Assembly (NCBI GenBank): GCA_035236585.1 | Contig: CP141139.1 | Location: forward strand, 39,317,217-39,381,216 | Origin: Warburgia ugandensis | Taxonomy: Eukaryota > Streptophyta > Magnoliopsida > Canellales > Canellaceae | DNA: 64,000 nucleotides | Direction of reading: 5' to 3' | In this document: piece after piece, positions 1-13,543 of the stretch | Layout of the letters: every line of letters starts with the position of its first letter | How positions within the stretch are numbered: position 1 is the first letter of the stretch | Program-made: the position numbers and the translations under genes | Notes under the pieces: generated by a model | Database searches by the model: none | What the model saw: the letters and a program-made list of their open reading frames with translations, nothing else | Told to the model about the DNA's origin: nothing

Positions 1-458
1 TATAAAAGGAAACATTTTGTATACAGCCTTTTTCATAAGCTTTCAGTGCATTCATTTCAAAGGCATGAGAAACTTTTGAAGTTCATAGCTATAACTAATT
101 ATGAAGCATGGCTTTTAGGAGGTTTCAAAATTCATCTATTAATCACTAAGTAATGCACTAGGTTACCATGAAGCATATATTCATTGATCATTTCAAAGAT
201 ATCCTACACTTAACAATTCCATACATCACATGCAATTCATAACAAGTAATTCTCTATTAAGAGCATGCGAACCTTCTAATGCTTTCAACCATCCAAACAA
301 GATACCGAAATCAGAGATCATGTGAGATAGATCTTCAATAAGACATAAGAATACTAATAAGTGATTTATAACATTTTTTATCACAATAGTTCATAATAGA
401 GTCAATGGTTACATTCCTTATTAATCAGTAGTGTACATGCTTCTTTTCTAAGTCATAA
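1..458. other. AT-rich DNA, no gene recognised
   Basis: No coding region, RNA gene or repeat that I recognise. It is the left flank of the LTR-type fossil that begins at about 459. Confidence 0.5.
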
Positions 459-919
459 TGTAACATCCTTAATTTTTAAGTCTCAATTTAAGTAAATTTT
501 GAGTTATATTAAATCCAGATGAAAAGAGAATATTAAATTTCCTATTTTTGGATTTTTAGAAAATAAAAATTTTATAGACATCAAATTAGGTGTCGAAACG
601 TCAATATTTGAATTATACTAAAAAAAATGATTCTAATGACACTAAGAGATGTTGGAAACTCATCATGAATGGCATTCTCACTTTGTAAATGTAATTATGA
701 TGTCCAAAAACAAGAAAAACATCATGATTGCACCTTTTAGATTAATTAAATAGAAAATAAATTAAAAACTTAAAGGAGGGGGCCAGTTTGATATTGGTAC
801 CCCTTCTCCACTTAAATGAAATTGGGAAACTAGACTACTTGGTCTATTACTCGGACTTAACAGAGAGAAAAAGGAGGAGACGAAGAAGAAGAAGAAAAAG
901 AAGGAAGAAGGAAGAAGGA

Positions 920-975
<56 letters not shown>

Positions 976-3635
976 CACCACCCGATTTTCATCATTAATG
1001 CCGGTAAGGGAGAAAACAAAGACACACTACGGATTTGACAAACAAAAAAAGACAACTCAAGGTAGGGAAACGTTGAAGAGATTGGAAGATGCAATCCATT
1101 CATCATCTCCACCACGACAAAATGGTCCAAAGCCCTTAGTACAGTCATCATTCATCATCTTCCTTGAGGTGTAAGGAGTAAACCCTTTAGAAAATTTGAT
1201 GACTAATGAAGTTTTGGCTAAAATCTTGCCAGAACAGTAATGCGCAATGATCGTACATTGTTAGACAATGACGATCGGAATAATCTGATGCTACATCTAT
1301 GTTAGGAAAGCAGGTGTGAGGTGAGATCTATTACTAATCACCCGTGGATTTCAATTTTTATACCATACATGTAGGAATTGTTGGAATTTCACTTAGATCT
1401 AGGATTAATGCAATGATCTATGCTGAAGACCACCTCAATCTAGATGTTTATTAATAATCCTAATGTGAAAATAATAAATTAAAGTAAGGATGATGCAATT
1501 CAACTGCTATTAACTATTGGATGGCTCGATTCATGATAGAAACTACAAATTTGTAACATCTGAGACTAATGACTTGAAATCCAACCATTGGATCATTGAT
1601 AAATTGGAAATCTGACCACTATTCAGCCATGAAACACATGGACCATGGATCTGATCTCATGAATAACATATCAAATTATTGGTTAGCTATCAATAGACCT
1701 AATACACTACAATTCAGCTATCTAAACCCAAATATGATGGTTAATTGTGTAAGACTTGATGATTCATGAGATTAAATTCTTTAGAATGAGATCTAATGGT
1801 TGGATCGCGGTCAGATATGTGACATTGAATTTTGTAATACAATCTACACAAAATTAAATTAGATCTCACCCTTGGATCTCTATCATACATATGTATTAGA
1901 AGGTTGTACTACTATTTTACCAAATAGGATAAGATCTGCATTGCAAGTGTAAAGAAATCTAATGGTTTGATGATTTGAAACATTAGATCATAATTAGATT
2001 TAAAATTTAAGTATATGTACATGTGAGTTAGAAATATCACATTTATGTGCTATACAGATTTTAGATGAGGTTGGACTAACTTGGAATTGAATCTACGACC
2101 AAAGCTAAGGGAGAAGCTTGTGAGAACAGATGAACTCACCACATGAGGTAGGTTGTTCTGACATCTTTAATTTATCATATTTAGATTGTGATTAGATTAT
2201 TACTCTAGTCAAATTAACATGTATCTAATCAAATACATGTTAAAGATAGATTTTGATAAATAGTTAAATGACATGGCTACATATTAGAAATGTCTTACTC
2301 TTTATGGACGAAATGAGTGATGTATATATTGATAATGACAATGATGATATAGACAATTACTTTAGTATGTGGATATGACAGAGATATGGAGTATCCAAGA
2401 TTATTGGTTTACAATTATTAATATTTGTATTTCATTATGCATTTCTTAGATTTGATCTCTCATTTCAATTTGATACACGACTGTGTTTTGACTAATGATT
2501 TGTATTTCATTTCGTTTTTATCTTCTTACATATGATCAAAGTTTGATTCACAATTTACACTTATGGGTAACTGATGAGGGTAGTCTAAGAGGGAGGCCGA
2601 TGATGACAAGTGCGAGAGGCACTAACAGGCTTCTAGGTGCTTATGGTATGGTCATGGGTTGGGCTAAGATGAATTGTGAGATTGTCTTTACATGCATGAT
2701 TTGATTTGAGATTTAGTTTTTAGCATGGATTTGCAAATAGTGAGCCGATATGCTTAGATATATATTTGGCATGGATTTGCCTATGGTGAGCTAATATGTT
2801 GTGATATTGATTTGGCATAGATTTGCCTATGGTGAGCTTATATTCTTTAGTTTCATATGGCATGGATTTGCTTGATATTGAATTGAAAAGAGATTCAAAT
2901 ATTTTATTATTTTATCACTGATTTATGCATATTGACATCATGGATTATCCTTTACATAGATATCTTGTGATTTTACATGTACTAATGTTGTACATGGATA
3001 AGATTCTGTTATGCTAATTGCGATACATGTGATCATGATTTGGTTTGACTTGACTTGGGATTAATTTTTTCTACTTAGTGATCTAATATATTATTAGATG
3101 GATTGACATAAATTTATCTATATTATGAGTTAATATATGATAAGATGCTGCGATATGAGGTTTTTTCAAATGATATTGAGATATTGGTGATAGGAATGTT
3201 ATTGTATGAGTGAGACTACATGACCATATACTATGCTTTATAATAAATTTATGAATGACCTAGAATCTCATTTGTATTTGGCCTTATGTATATTGTCAAA
3301 CTTGATATTCCAAACACCTACCAAGCACAGGCTTGTTGAGACATTGTAATTTGTTTACAATGTCTCAGGTTTGAAGAAATTGACTTGAAGGAAAAACAAT
3401 TCAAGATAGATGGAACCTTGGATGAGGACAATGATAGCATGAGACTATGCTACCAATGTAAGTATGTGACTTATATTTTATCTTCTAGGACATGTATGTA
3501 TATATAAAATTATACAGTTAGACTATGAGCTGTGATTAGATAGTATCCTGGAAAATGTAAAACATAAACTATTAGTTTTCAGAACCTCTAAAATATATAA
3601 TTTGTTAGTAGTGTTAATACTCAGGTTTTGTTATA
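459..3635 (+). mobile_element. LTR fossil, copy 1 (solo-LTR-like, about 3.2 kb)
   Basis: It starts with TGTAACATCC, a start typical of long plant LTRs. Its organisation is shared in order with three other copies (24012 on, 26855-31848 reversed, and about 51.35-54.88 kb reversed). Shared landmarks are a leader with a conserved stretch at 770-800, a GA-rich tract at 880-973, 'gatc...ccaaccattgga'-like motifs in the middle, and a 3' block around 3317-3345. No gag or pol sequence was found, so a solo LTR or a non-coding LTR derivative is most likely. Family: probably Gypsy because of the long LTR, but this is inference. The right boundary is approximate. The copy is clearly old and diverged. Confidence 0.5.
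922..973. repeat. (GA)n microsatellite
   Basis: A pure AG/GA run of about 50 bases at the end of a longer purine-rich tract (from about 865), inside LTR copy 1. Long low-complexity open frames on both strands here are by-products of the repeat. Confidence 0.95.
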
Positions 3636-6053
3636 AAAATTTTTTTATAAAAAATATTAAAATATCACCTGCTGTTTGCATTTGAAAATTAACGAAACTG
3701 TATTATAAAAACCTAGTGCATCACTCATAACATGTTGAAATATTTAGCATATTTCTTCCTAACATTAAGTGCATATCTTAAGATTTAGCTTGAGCATTTC
3801 TTATAAGCATAAAGGAGTTTAAACCATTCAAAATTAGTAGCTAAACGCTTTTAAAGACATGCTAAAATAGTGTTGTCCATCTCTATTACAATGTTACTAA
3901 TAAAGTGAAAAACTCCTATCTTTCCTATATCAAAACCTTAAGTTCCTTCAATTGTTTTTATCATGATTACAGTTATAAAAAAACATCTTATTGAGCTTAT
4001 TTTACCTTGAAAGTAGTTGCAAAGCCCCTTCCAAAACAGTAGTTAGCATGTGTTAAACATGACAATCATTATGCACTTATTGTAGTTCAAAACCTATAGA
4101 AAATAGTACTCGTTAAACATTTCTTTTTGTGATGCTACAAGCTAGTAAAACACTTGGAATTCAAGGTCATGCTCACTCATTATATACATGATCCAATGGT
4201 GTATAAGGTATTATAAGATGGAAGCAACATTCCCTTGTTTAAGCATTAGTTTTGTGCAAACATCTAGAGCTAGATGCATATTTCATGCCTTAGGATTTCA
4301 ATGAAAACAAGCTAGATTCATATGGTATTTGGAAGTAATTTCTATTATAGATGTTAGAGTAATACTTTGTAGCCATGGTCCATTCAAACCCCACTAATAA
4401 AGCAACCATTAGGTAACATACATTTCATTTGGAAATAGACATTACCCTGCAGAAATCTGCAGTGAATAATGCTCATTCCATACAACATTAGCTCTTGAAA
4501 TAAGTGATCAACTACTAATAAATAGGTGTAATTTATACACAAGCATATAAGGTAATGTTTAGTCATGCTAATAGAGAAATTTTACCACACTTTGATATCA
4601 ATTTACAACAAAATGTAGGGAGGAAATGGACATAATTTTTTTTTTTGAAATAGCAAAAAATTGATGACATTTCCTTGCTTTAAAAAGCTAACAAGACATG
4701 TTCATTTTCACACTCATTTCAATCCCATTCTAGTACTAACGGTGGTTCATTGTTTTATTAACCAATCATGCCAAAATCCCATCAAAATTTAAGAAAATAC
4801 AGGGAACACTCTCACCTGGAAAAATCACCCCTTAACGTTACATGTTATAGAAATTTCGTTAGGAACTTAGTCACCTGCAAGGATGATATCAATCATCAGT
4901 TCCATTCAATTTTGGCACAACAACACTTCATTCACTGAAATATAGAAAGGTATATCATGCATGGAGATCTAAAATAAAAATCACAAAATTTGAAGCTCAA
5001 CAATCATCAAATAAACTAGGCACATGGTATGATTTGTAGCTTGTAAATTATTTTTTTCAAAAATCTCATTTTGCTCTAGATTTTTGGGAAAAAAAAAATT
5101 CATGGAACATATTAATAATCTTCTTATGGCCCCTACCTGAGAAGAAGCTCTCCAAAATTCCAAAATTTTGAGGTAATCCAAGCTCCAAAAATTTGAAATG
5201 CAATTCCCAACTTGGACGCCTCTTTTCTCCCTTCAATTCCTTATTCTTCTTCCACTTAACTCCCCTTCTATTTCCTTATTTCAGATCTGAATTTTCTCAT
5301 CTTAGCTGGTTGTGTGAAGCATGAAAATGAGGGGATCAGTCACCCTTTGTTTTATATCTCAACATGCTTAGTTACACAAGCAAACTCCATGCATTAGGCC
5401 AGCTACTTATCACTCATTCTTTTCACGTGATGGGCCTAATGTTTGCATGGATGGGTGAGCTGTCCCCATACCAGCCATCCACCCATGCATTTATCTTATT
5501 AAATAATTACTTTATCATGCAATTTAAGTTCTTATACCATTTATACTCTATAATTAATAATTTTCTCACCTAAGTTCCATTAGCACTCACTTTAGTTTCC
5601 TTAGCTAATCACTCTTGTTATCTTATATTTATCCATCCTATGCTTCACCCATCCTTTAACTATCAAATCATGCATTCCTCACCTAAGTTCCTTTTAGCCA
5701 TTTACTTATATAGTTATTCATAACTCTTATCCCACTAAGCTACATTTTCAATTTTTAAGCACCTTATGAGTTTTTCAAGTCAACTCATTTTGTTTATTCC
5801 TCAGTTTCTTTTCAATTCAATTCACTTAAATGTATAAATGTAAATGCTGCAATAGTATACTATCAATGATTGCATAGTGAAAAAAAAAAAAATCCATTTT
5901 TTCTGGATAAAATTCAGGAATTACATTCTTTACAAGTGCCTTTTATATGTGCATGAAGAGAGCCTACCTTTGGATGTTTAGAGCCATATATTCATCTTCT
6001 TTCTCAGGCCTTTGGATATATTTTTCTGTAAAAAATTGAATTAAGAAGGTATG
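3636..6053. other. AT-rich intergenic DNA, nothing recognised
   Basis: About 2.4 kb without a plausible gene. Short open frames on both strands lack family resemblance and supporting codon bias. A T-run at 4637-4648 and an A-run at 5880-5892 are the only low-complexity marks. Confidence 0.45.
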
Positions 6054-6065
6054 ATACAATGAGGT

Positions 6066-6225
6066 GTCTTGTTGTAGTGGTAGAGTTGTCGTTATGTGAC
6101 CTAAAGGTCAAGGGTTCAAGGCATGGAAATAGCCTCTTGCAAAAATGAAAGCTAAGGCTACACACTAATGGTCCTTTATGGTCCCCTCTTCCCCGAACCC
6201 CTTTGTGCACCAAGCTGCCCTTTTT
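6066..6225 (+). mobile_element. Au-like SINE, plus orientation, with 12-bp target duplications
   Basis: A tRNA-related short interspersed element of the plant Au family. An A-box-like stretch lies at about 6075-6085 and a B-box-like stretch (GGTCAAGGGTTCAAG) at 6106-6120. These are followed by the family's 'AGCCTCTTGCAAAAATG'-type middle and a T-rich 3' end. It is flanked by a perfect 12-bp direct repeat, ATACAATGAGGT, at 6054-6065 and 6226-6237, which is the signature of LINE-assisted insertion. Length (160 bp) is slightly shorter than usual for Au, with a shortened 5' end. The perfect target duplication suggests a fairly recent insertion despite the diverged body. Confidence 0.85.
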
Positions 6226-6237
6226 ATACAATGAGGT

Positions 6238-6899
6238 CACCTTACAAAGATTCAGGATAAGCAAATCTTGGATAAGAAGTAAGCCAAAATTGGATCAAGA
6301 AAACTAAATGAATTACTAGAAGGAACCTAAATAAAAATCAGCAGAATCCTGGAGAACCAAAAAAATCAGGCCTTTGAAAATTAGTAGCTTAAAAAAGCGT
6401 ACATATTTAATAACTCTAGCCTCTCAAAATTGTACTTTTTCATCCAAAGAAAGGAATATTTATATATACATTAGATAAATGAGTCCTTCTAGGAGTACAC
6501 GCTACTTTTTTTGTAAGATGTAAGCTAATCATCATGCTCAACATACTAAAATTGGATAACCTATGAGAAATCAATGAATTTGAATGATCCTAATCAATAA
6601 AAATAAAAAATCATTATTTTTAACATAGAGAAACATAGGCTAAAAGTGTCAATTGTTATAAAATCTTGTACTTAGCTTAAGTCATTTCAAACATGATGAA
6701 TGTCTCAAAGCTATAAAAACATATTGCTACATAAGGAAAAAGTGGTATTACTCCTTTCAAACTTTTGAAGAGTGGACTCCTACAAGGACTCGTGATAAAT
6801 AATGGCCTAAATTCAACTTTTAAAAGCATAATTTTGGATGTTATGATCATTAAGATATTGAAGGTTTGAGAAATGAGATGAATAAGTCCAGTCATTGTG
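6238..6899. other. AT-rich DNA, nothing recognised
   Basis: No gene or mobile element recognised between the SINE and the L1 remnant. Short open frames only. Confidence 0.45.
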
Positions 6900-7624
6900 C
6901 AAACAACCTAACCCATGGAACATATTATAGCCCAAGGTGGTGAAGAGCTGAATCAAGGTGTCAAACCTTCTGTCAATGTGAACTCCTGGGGGAGATTAGC
7001 TTACTATCCCTATTAAGCAATGGCTCAACACTAGAATGAGATTGAATACTTAAACATTATGGGCTAGTGAAATGTGATTTAGTTAAAAGTTTCTTAAGAA
7101 CTATTAAAGTTCAATGGATTCGACTTGTTGTAGGTGTGATAAAATTGTACTCTGATGGTGCTTCTCAAGGTAATCAAGAGCCTGCTAGCATTGGAGAATT
7201 TTTTAGGGATTGGCAAGTTGTAGCATATAGTTGTTTTATACATGATTGAACTAACTATGTTGTAGAACGTTAGGCACCATTCTATGAATTACACTTAGCT
7301 AAAAATTTAATTTTTCTTACTCTATGGATAAATGGATATTCAGAAGCAATGATTAAGATTATAAATACATTCCAATACCAAAGGAAAAACTCAAGTTGGA
7401 TGAAAGGACCTTAACTTCATGTGTCATATATTATTACCTCTCTAGATTCTTGGAGCATGTGCACATACACAGAGGAACAAGGTCCTAGATGCCTTTGCTA
7501 AGAAGGCAGTAGGCCAAAGACTTTAAATAAGTAGATTTCCAATCCATCTAGTTTTATTTTACAAATTGTTTTTGAAGGATACTTTTGGACCTCCTAACAA
7601 GAGAGTTGTGTGATTTTTATTTTG

Positions 7625-7665
<41 letters not shown>
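6900..7665 (+). mobile_element. 5'-truncated L1-type LINE 3' end with RNase H remnant and poly(A)
   Basis: The frame at 7067-7249 reads a segment with DGASQGN, the first conserved block of the RVT_3-type RNase H domain that sits at the C-terminus of many plant L1 LINEs (family pattern: DGASKGNPG...GGVLRD). Further weak matches continue to about 7510, including a 'LDSWSMC' stretch. The body ends in a 39-base poly(A) run at 7627-7665, as expected for an L1 3' end. The reading frame is broken by stops after 7249, and no reverse transcriptase is present upstream, so this is a dead 5'-truncated copy. The left edge is approximate, and no clear target-site duplication was found. Confidence 0.65.
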
Positions 7666-7667
<2 letters not shown>

Positions 7668-8897
7668 AAAAAAGATCATATTAATGTGTAGACTCAATTT
7701 TTTCTAAAATGTTTTGAAGTGTGTACTATATATTACTAATTGAAAATCCACCATTCAAACCCAATTTCAAAAAAAAAAAAAAAAAAAGAACTTCACATAT
7801 AATAACAGTATGAAAGTATATGCACTAATAGGAACTACTGGTCACAGTCGAAGCAACTAAAATAAACCATGATCCATATAATGAAGGTTTTTTGTTTTAT
7901 TACAAAAGAGTTGATAATTGTTCAAATGACAACTAAGACAAAAATGCTAGAAAACTACTTTAATCATCATCTTACTTTTTTGATCCACTCTTTCCTAGTC
8001 TACTCTATTCAAATACCATCTATTTCTTTGAAGCTTCACCTAAAAATGTTGGTGAGGACGAGTACAACCACTCAATAGGAAAATGTCTACTCTAACTGTT
8101 TGTAAACTTATGTGATCATAAATGTATGAAGCAAGCAATGTAAATGATCAAACATTAATTATCAGAATCATATATTTGCAAACCATTATAGAAATCCTAG
8201 AAAGTGTAAATGTGTAAGGACATATGGTAATTCTATCATAACGTATCATATCTAAACATCACTTGTCATATGACAGGGTGACATCATCATGCTACATGCC
8301 TCAGTATGTAGTGATCAATATCCTAAAGGTAACCAACATGTTTGTCCATGTCCTATAATTACATTTGTCAACTATGCACATAAAGGACTGACACCCTAGT
8401 ATGCTTGATCGATGATACCATGCAGGCTCCACCAGTCCTCATGGGAGCATTAGATCTTTTCAAGAGTAGTCTCCCCATGATACATACTCTCATCTAAAGG
8501 CCTCTTGGCATAGGTTTCTATATCTGAAGCCAATGGTCAACTAATGTTCCTAGCATAGCAACTAAAATGGGTCTTACTAATCACCCCAAGCTAAATTCAA
8601 CTTTCATATCACATATTTTTAGGCTAGGCAAAACTCTCCTGAGTTGCTTGTTTTTTCTTTTGGTAAAATGTTCCACATTACTCATGCATATTTACAAAGA
8701 GTCATGGGTTTACACCGTACAATACATTATCCTATTTCGTTTGCAAAACTTTCATTTCACATGCCTTATTTCAAATAGCATAAATTATCAACTACTTATT
8801 CTCGTCTTAGCACATGTACTTTTATATCCATGGATCAACATTTCCAAAATCAAATATTTGTACCCTACTATGCAGCAAGCAAAAAGCAATTTATTTG
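7666..8897. other. AT-rich DNA, nothing recognised
   Basis: No convincing gene. A second A-run lies at 7770-7788. The open frame at 8567-8935 has no recognisable domain and runs into the transposon end at 8901. Confidence 0.45.
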
Positions 8898-8979
8898 TTT
8901 CAATACTACACATGAGGCTTTTAAAGTTGGTATAAACAAGTCGTTATTTTGACTACAGACTTCATAAATATTTTACAAT

Positions 8980-9625
8980 TTGTTTACAAAAAAATGAATT
9001 TAAAAGTATAGACATAAGAAGTCATTTAATCAAAGTGAAAATTTTTGCGGGAAAGGAATTTTAAAGTTGTTTGACACAAACTACTTTAAAAGCCTAAACT
9101 TTTAAGTTGTTTATTTCTAAATGACTATAAAAGTGATTGAATTATGAAGTCATTTAGTTTGTAATGATTTTAAAAGTATACACTTGAAGTTGTTTGAGGC
9201 AAAAAACTTCAAAAGTATACACTTTGTTTTGGCAAAAAGAGAAATTTTATGCTGGAAAGGACTTTTAAAGTTGTTTAATTCAAATGACTTGAAAAGTCAT
9301 TGAATTTTAAAGTTGTTTATGACTAAGCGACTTCGAAAGTCATAAACTGACTTTCAAGTTGTTTAGTCCTAAACAACTTTAAAAGGTGATGACTTATCAA
9401 GTTGTTTGAATCAAACAACTTTAAAAGTCCTTTCTTGTGTAAAATTCCTCTTCATGCCAAACTAAAGTATAAACAACTTCAAAAGTATCTACTTTGGAAG
9501 TCGTTTAGTCATAAATTACTTTAAAGTTCTACTTCTCACAAGTGGCATAATGACTTCAAAAGTGTCTACTTTTAAAGTCATATATGACTAAACAACTTCA
9601 AAAGTCCATGTTAGTCTATAAAATG
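8980..9625. repeat. CACTA A 5' subterminal palindromic repeats
   Basis: More than a dozen variants of a short palindromic motif (acttTAAAGTcgTTTaa / aacgACTTcAAAAGT) alternate in both orientations. Arrays of this kind are transposase-binding sites in CACTA elements. Here the function is inferred from position next to the terminal inverted repeat. Confidence 0.75.
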
Positions 9626-9965
9626 CTGAAGTCATCTCATTTTTTCTTCTATTCCGTACTAATGTTATACTTCTAACAAGTGGCATAACAATCTCCTCCA
9701 CTAGTCCTTGTGTCTTTCTCTATCTTTTTTCCCTTCTTGCTTTGCATTTGGATATTTTAATTGTTTATGGCATGAAAAACACTGTAAGTAAACCATAACC
9801 TCTTTTATCATGTATTCCTTTTTTATTACTAACTCTCTATATTTGCATTTTGTAGATCAAGTGGGTTTTATCACTATATATGATGGGGTTAAGAAGTGTG
9901 TTAGATCATCGTGATTCCTATAAAAATTGTATGATTTCATTACAAATAACAACTTCTATCTTCTC
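9610..9965 (+). promoter_or_regulatory. Leader block conserved between CACTA A and B
   Basis: This block aligns along its length with 22240-22580 in element B: a T/C-rich start, a short ATG-led segment, an intron-like stretch ending in TTTTGTAG, then a conserved 'ATCAAGTGGGTTTT' exon-like start. The shared splice-acceptor-like site suggests a transcribed 5' leader of the ancestral element. Both copies are too degenerate to give a protein. Confidence 0.5.
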
Positions 9966-10519
9966 TCTCTAACCCTCACTATTGGAGAAAGGGAGAACTT
10001 TATGATTTCTGGTTCTCATCCAAAATTAGGGTTTGATGAAGAGAAATACTACCATCATGTTGGCTGAGGAAGTTGCAACTTAAAGATTTACCCTCCCACC
10101 TCATAGAATGGTGTTAGCTGAATACAAGGGGTCAGACTTTGATGAAATCAATTTTTATTAGCTCTTTGATCATGATATTTTATTAAGAATATCTAATAAT
10201 ATGTAACATTTGATATATGTAATAAAAGGATGATAAATGAGGAGTTACTCCAAAAAATACTTTGATTTCATTGTTCACGTGTTGGTTGATATATATGTCT
10301 GTGTGCATGTGTGTGGGCAAAGAATGCATGAATCAATAATGACGATCATAATAAATTGGTTTCATTTTGTATTTATGTAAGATATTGTAAAGTACTAGCT
10401 CTAAACAACTTTAAAAGTAGTTACATTTAAAGTCGTTTATAGTAAATGACTTTAAATTTACTACTCTCCCAATTAGTGAATGGATGAAAAGAATAGACCT
10501 AGGTCTTTTCTCAAACCCA

Positions 10520-11100
10520 ATAGCAGGGCCAGAGAGAAGAAAGGAGAGAGAGGAGAGGAAGAGAGAGGAGGAGGAAGAAGAAGGGGGAGAAGGAGAAGGA
10601 GAAGGAGAGGAAGAGAAAGGAGGAGAAAGGTGGGGAGCCAAGCCACTGACAATGTTCCATGCTAACGACACCCAAACCAGCAGGAGAGAGAAAGCTCAAT
10701 GAGGAGATGAAGGGGGAGAATAAAGAAAAGAGGAAAAAGAAGAAAGGGGACAAGGAGAGGAAGAGAAAGGAGGACAAATAGGGGGGAGCCAGGCTATTCA
10801 TGCCAATGACCCTCAAACCTATAGGAGAGAGAAAACCCGATAGGGAGAGCAGTAGGGGATGAAGAAAGAGCAAAAAAAAGAGGAAGAAGAAGAAGGGGGA
10901 GAAGGAGAGGAAGAGAAAGGAGGAGAAAGAGAGGGGAGCTAGGTAGGAGGCAATGATCCACGCTAACGATGCCTAAACTTGTAGGAGAGAGAAAACTCGA
11001 TGGGGAGAGAAGAAAGAGGAGAAAAAAAGTGGAAGAAGAAGAAGGGGGAGAAGGAGAAGGAGAAGGAGAGGAAGAGAAAGGAGGCGAAAGAGGGGGGTAG
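10520..11100. repeat. Purine-rich minisatellite, about 4 degenerate units of roughly 150 bp
   Basis: Four tandem units each hold a GGAGAAGGAGAGGAAGAGAA-type purine block, then a GGGGAGC..AGGC-like linker, then an 'AACGAcrCCyAAAC' stretch and 'AGGAGAGAGAAAActCrAT'. Overlapping open frames on both strands here are compositional artefacts. The array is internal to CACTA A and has no counterpart that I could see in element B. Confidence 0.75.
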
Positions 11101-13059
11101 ATAAGTCACCAACTGCCGAAGTTGTAGCCCCATTGTCGAAGATAGTGCCAACTTGGATCACTGATCCTAGCTCGTCATCTCATCCAATGATAAGCATGAA
11201 TCAAAATTCCAAGGTATTGGACCAATTTGTACCCTTCTCGACTACAAATAGAAGAGGAAATCAATGCACAAACATGGAAATACACCCCAGAACTAAGTTC
11301 TACAAAATCATGTTCTTGATTTGAGAGTGTATGACTTTGTTGAAAAATACTTGTCATGATGGCTGTGATTTCATCATTATTATTGATGACTTATATGCTA
11401 TTAAGCTATTTTTTTAGATTAATGGTTAATTTGTGTAAAGTTAAATCTATTAAGTATGGATGATTATTTTGGTAATACACATCCCTACTATGTTAATTGT
11501 GATGGAGATGTATTCTAATTTATCTTTAGAAATCTAATTATTCGTTTTTGTTTATGATGATGTGCATGAGTTACCAGTGAATGTGATTAATAGGCCAAAG
11601 GCCTAATGAGAAATAAATAGGAATTAAAGGCCTAAAACAAGTTAAGTAGGAGAAAAAAGTGAAGAACTAACTAAGAAAGAAACAACTAAGCAAAGAAATT
11701 AGAAAGTAAACTTTAAATTAGAAAGGAAATAATTTAAGAAACTAAGCACTATCTAAATAACAAAGAAGGAAATAAAATAAGAAAACTTTCTAACAATATG
11801 TTAGAATGATAATTGTACTATTTAACTATTCTTACACACGTTATCTAAGCAAATTTAGTTCTTTAATGAAAAGACACAATTATACGACTTATAAGAATTT
11901 GTATCTCGTCACATCCTTGTCTCTAGTAACCGTCAACTACAATTTTTTAAAGTGAAATTTACCTTTAGCTATCACTCACAAGCCGTATTTGTAACATACA
12001 GAGATTGTTAGAATCTTAGGAAAACAGTTAATCTTTTGTGTCCACTACAAATTAGAATGTTTATATGTAATTGAACCTTTAATCAACTAATGGATCTTAC
12101 CTCCGAGTGACGACAAGAACTTGAAACAAGAAACGTGAAGTCATTATAGAAAACATTTAGATAACTTAGAAAGAAAATATAATAAAAACGTGTCTTTAGA
12201 CCCTTAGGATAAAAGGCATTACATGCTAAAGAAAATGAGTGAAGCATTAATAAACATAAGGCAATATAAACCCAAATAGAAGGCATGTTATACTTGGACT
12301 AGAGTAGAGTAGAAGCATCAGCCAATCTACTTAAAAGTCCCAAAACTAATCAATGAGTGGTCCTGATACACACATGGTCACGTTGACAAGAATGACTTAT
12401 AACGTGTTTCCTAAAATGGGCATGCGCAAGATGCAATAAGACATAGAAACAAGTATACTAGTGAATGCTTTAAGATGTATCTCTTGATTGTCGAATGCTA
12501 GTAGTTGTTTACATAAAGCTAAATTATTCTAGTTATGTTTATATGAGTGTAAATGAATGTATATATACATGTGCTATATTTATATAAAGCATTACTTATA
12601 TTTGTTCTTTTATTTTTCAATATTTTTTTGAAATATATATATTAAACAATGAATGAGTGGACTGTGGGAGTAAATGAGTATGGATAAAGTAAATTTGGAG
12701 CTTGCAGTAATTGCATGTGTTATGGTTACTTTTATGAAATATTTTTAAATAGATGTGGATCGATAATGATAATTTTGGATGTTTTGTACCCAAATGTGGA
12801 AGTGAATGTGGATATTGTAGTAAATACATGCATTGTGGTTTCTTTTATGGAGTATTTTCAAGGTAGACATGGATAGACAATGATGAATTTGAATATTTTG
12901 TGCTCAATGAGGAAGTGAATGTATGTTTGTTTTTCATTTTTATAAAGATTGTAAGAAATGTGCCATATTGAATGTAATAGGTGGTAGTGATATTGAATGT
13001 ATACAGGAAATGTTATATGTATACATGTATTAGTAATCGAAATGTGGAAAGTGAAAAAA

Positions 13060-13262
13060 AGGGGCACTTTTGAAGTCATTTAGACTAAAGGACTTCAAAA
13101 GTTCATGACTTTTGAAGTCGTTTATACTTGAACAACTTCAAGAATGGGCACTTTTGAAGTTGTTTACAACTAAACAACTTCAAAATTCATAAATTTTCAA
13201 AGTCGAATCGATAGAAGTGGTTTTTTAAGCAACTTCTATTAGCATTTCTTACCAACTCTAAA
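13060..13262. repeat. CACTA A 3' subterminal palindromic repeats
   Basis: Inverted counterparts of the 5' subterminal motifs (acttTTGAAGTcgTTTA and reverse) run up to the right terminal inverted repeat. They match the 37465-37620 block of element B. Confidence 0.75.
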
Positions 13263-13284
13263 AGCCTCTTGTGTAGCAGTGTTT

Positions 13285-13543
13285 CAATTGTTACAAGCAT
13301 CAATTAACAATTTATCTTAATCACAAATCATATTTACTATAAGTCAAAGACCACGCACGCATGTAAATATATATTCATAAATCGAAACCTCCAAAATCAC
13401 ACGATGCTAAACTAATCAAAACTCGATATGGCTATACATGTAGTGCATCCTATAATATGCATTTGTGACGAACAACAAGAGCAATGCATACTTTGCCTGT
13501 GATTTGTGAGCAGCGTGCAAGGGTAATGCTCACGTGCTGGCTG
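13285..13543. other. Right flank of CACTA A, nothing recognised
   Basis: AT-rich sequence with no recognised gene. Confidence 0.4.

Larger units (their letters stand above)
8898..13284 (+). mobile_element. Non-autonomous CACTA transposon A (8901-13281) with TTT target duplication
   Basis: The right end, read inward on the minus strand, is CACTGCTACACAAGAGGC. The left end is CAATACTACACATGAGGC, two or three changes from it. Both continue into a shared TTTTAAAGTTGGT-type stretch. The element is flanked by TTT on each side (8898-8900, 13282-13284), the 3-bp duplication expected for CACTA/En-Spm. Subterminal regions are dense in short palindromes of the AAAGTCGTTTAA type. The interior carries a transcribed-leader-like block (9610-9960) and a minisatellite (about 10.5-11.1 kb) but no transposase. 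Side-by-side reading with element B (21347-37633) shows that A lacks the segment equal to B's transposase and peptidase genes, so A is an internal-deletion derivative. Confidence 0.85.

Noticed and set aside
762-1174. Overlapping open frames of 128-129 codons on both strands
   Set aside because: They are driven by the GA/CT tract at 865-973, giving runs of R/E/K or S/L/F, and lie inside an LTR fossil.
10411-11161. Several overlapping open frames in the purine-rich array
   Set aside because: Low-complexity translations of a GA-rich minisatellite in both strands; no domain.
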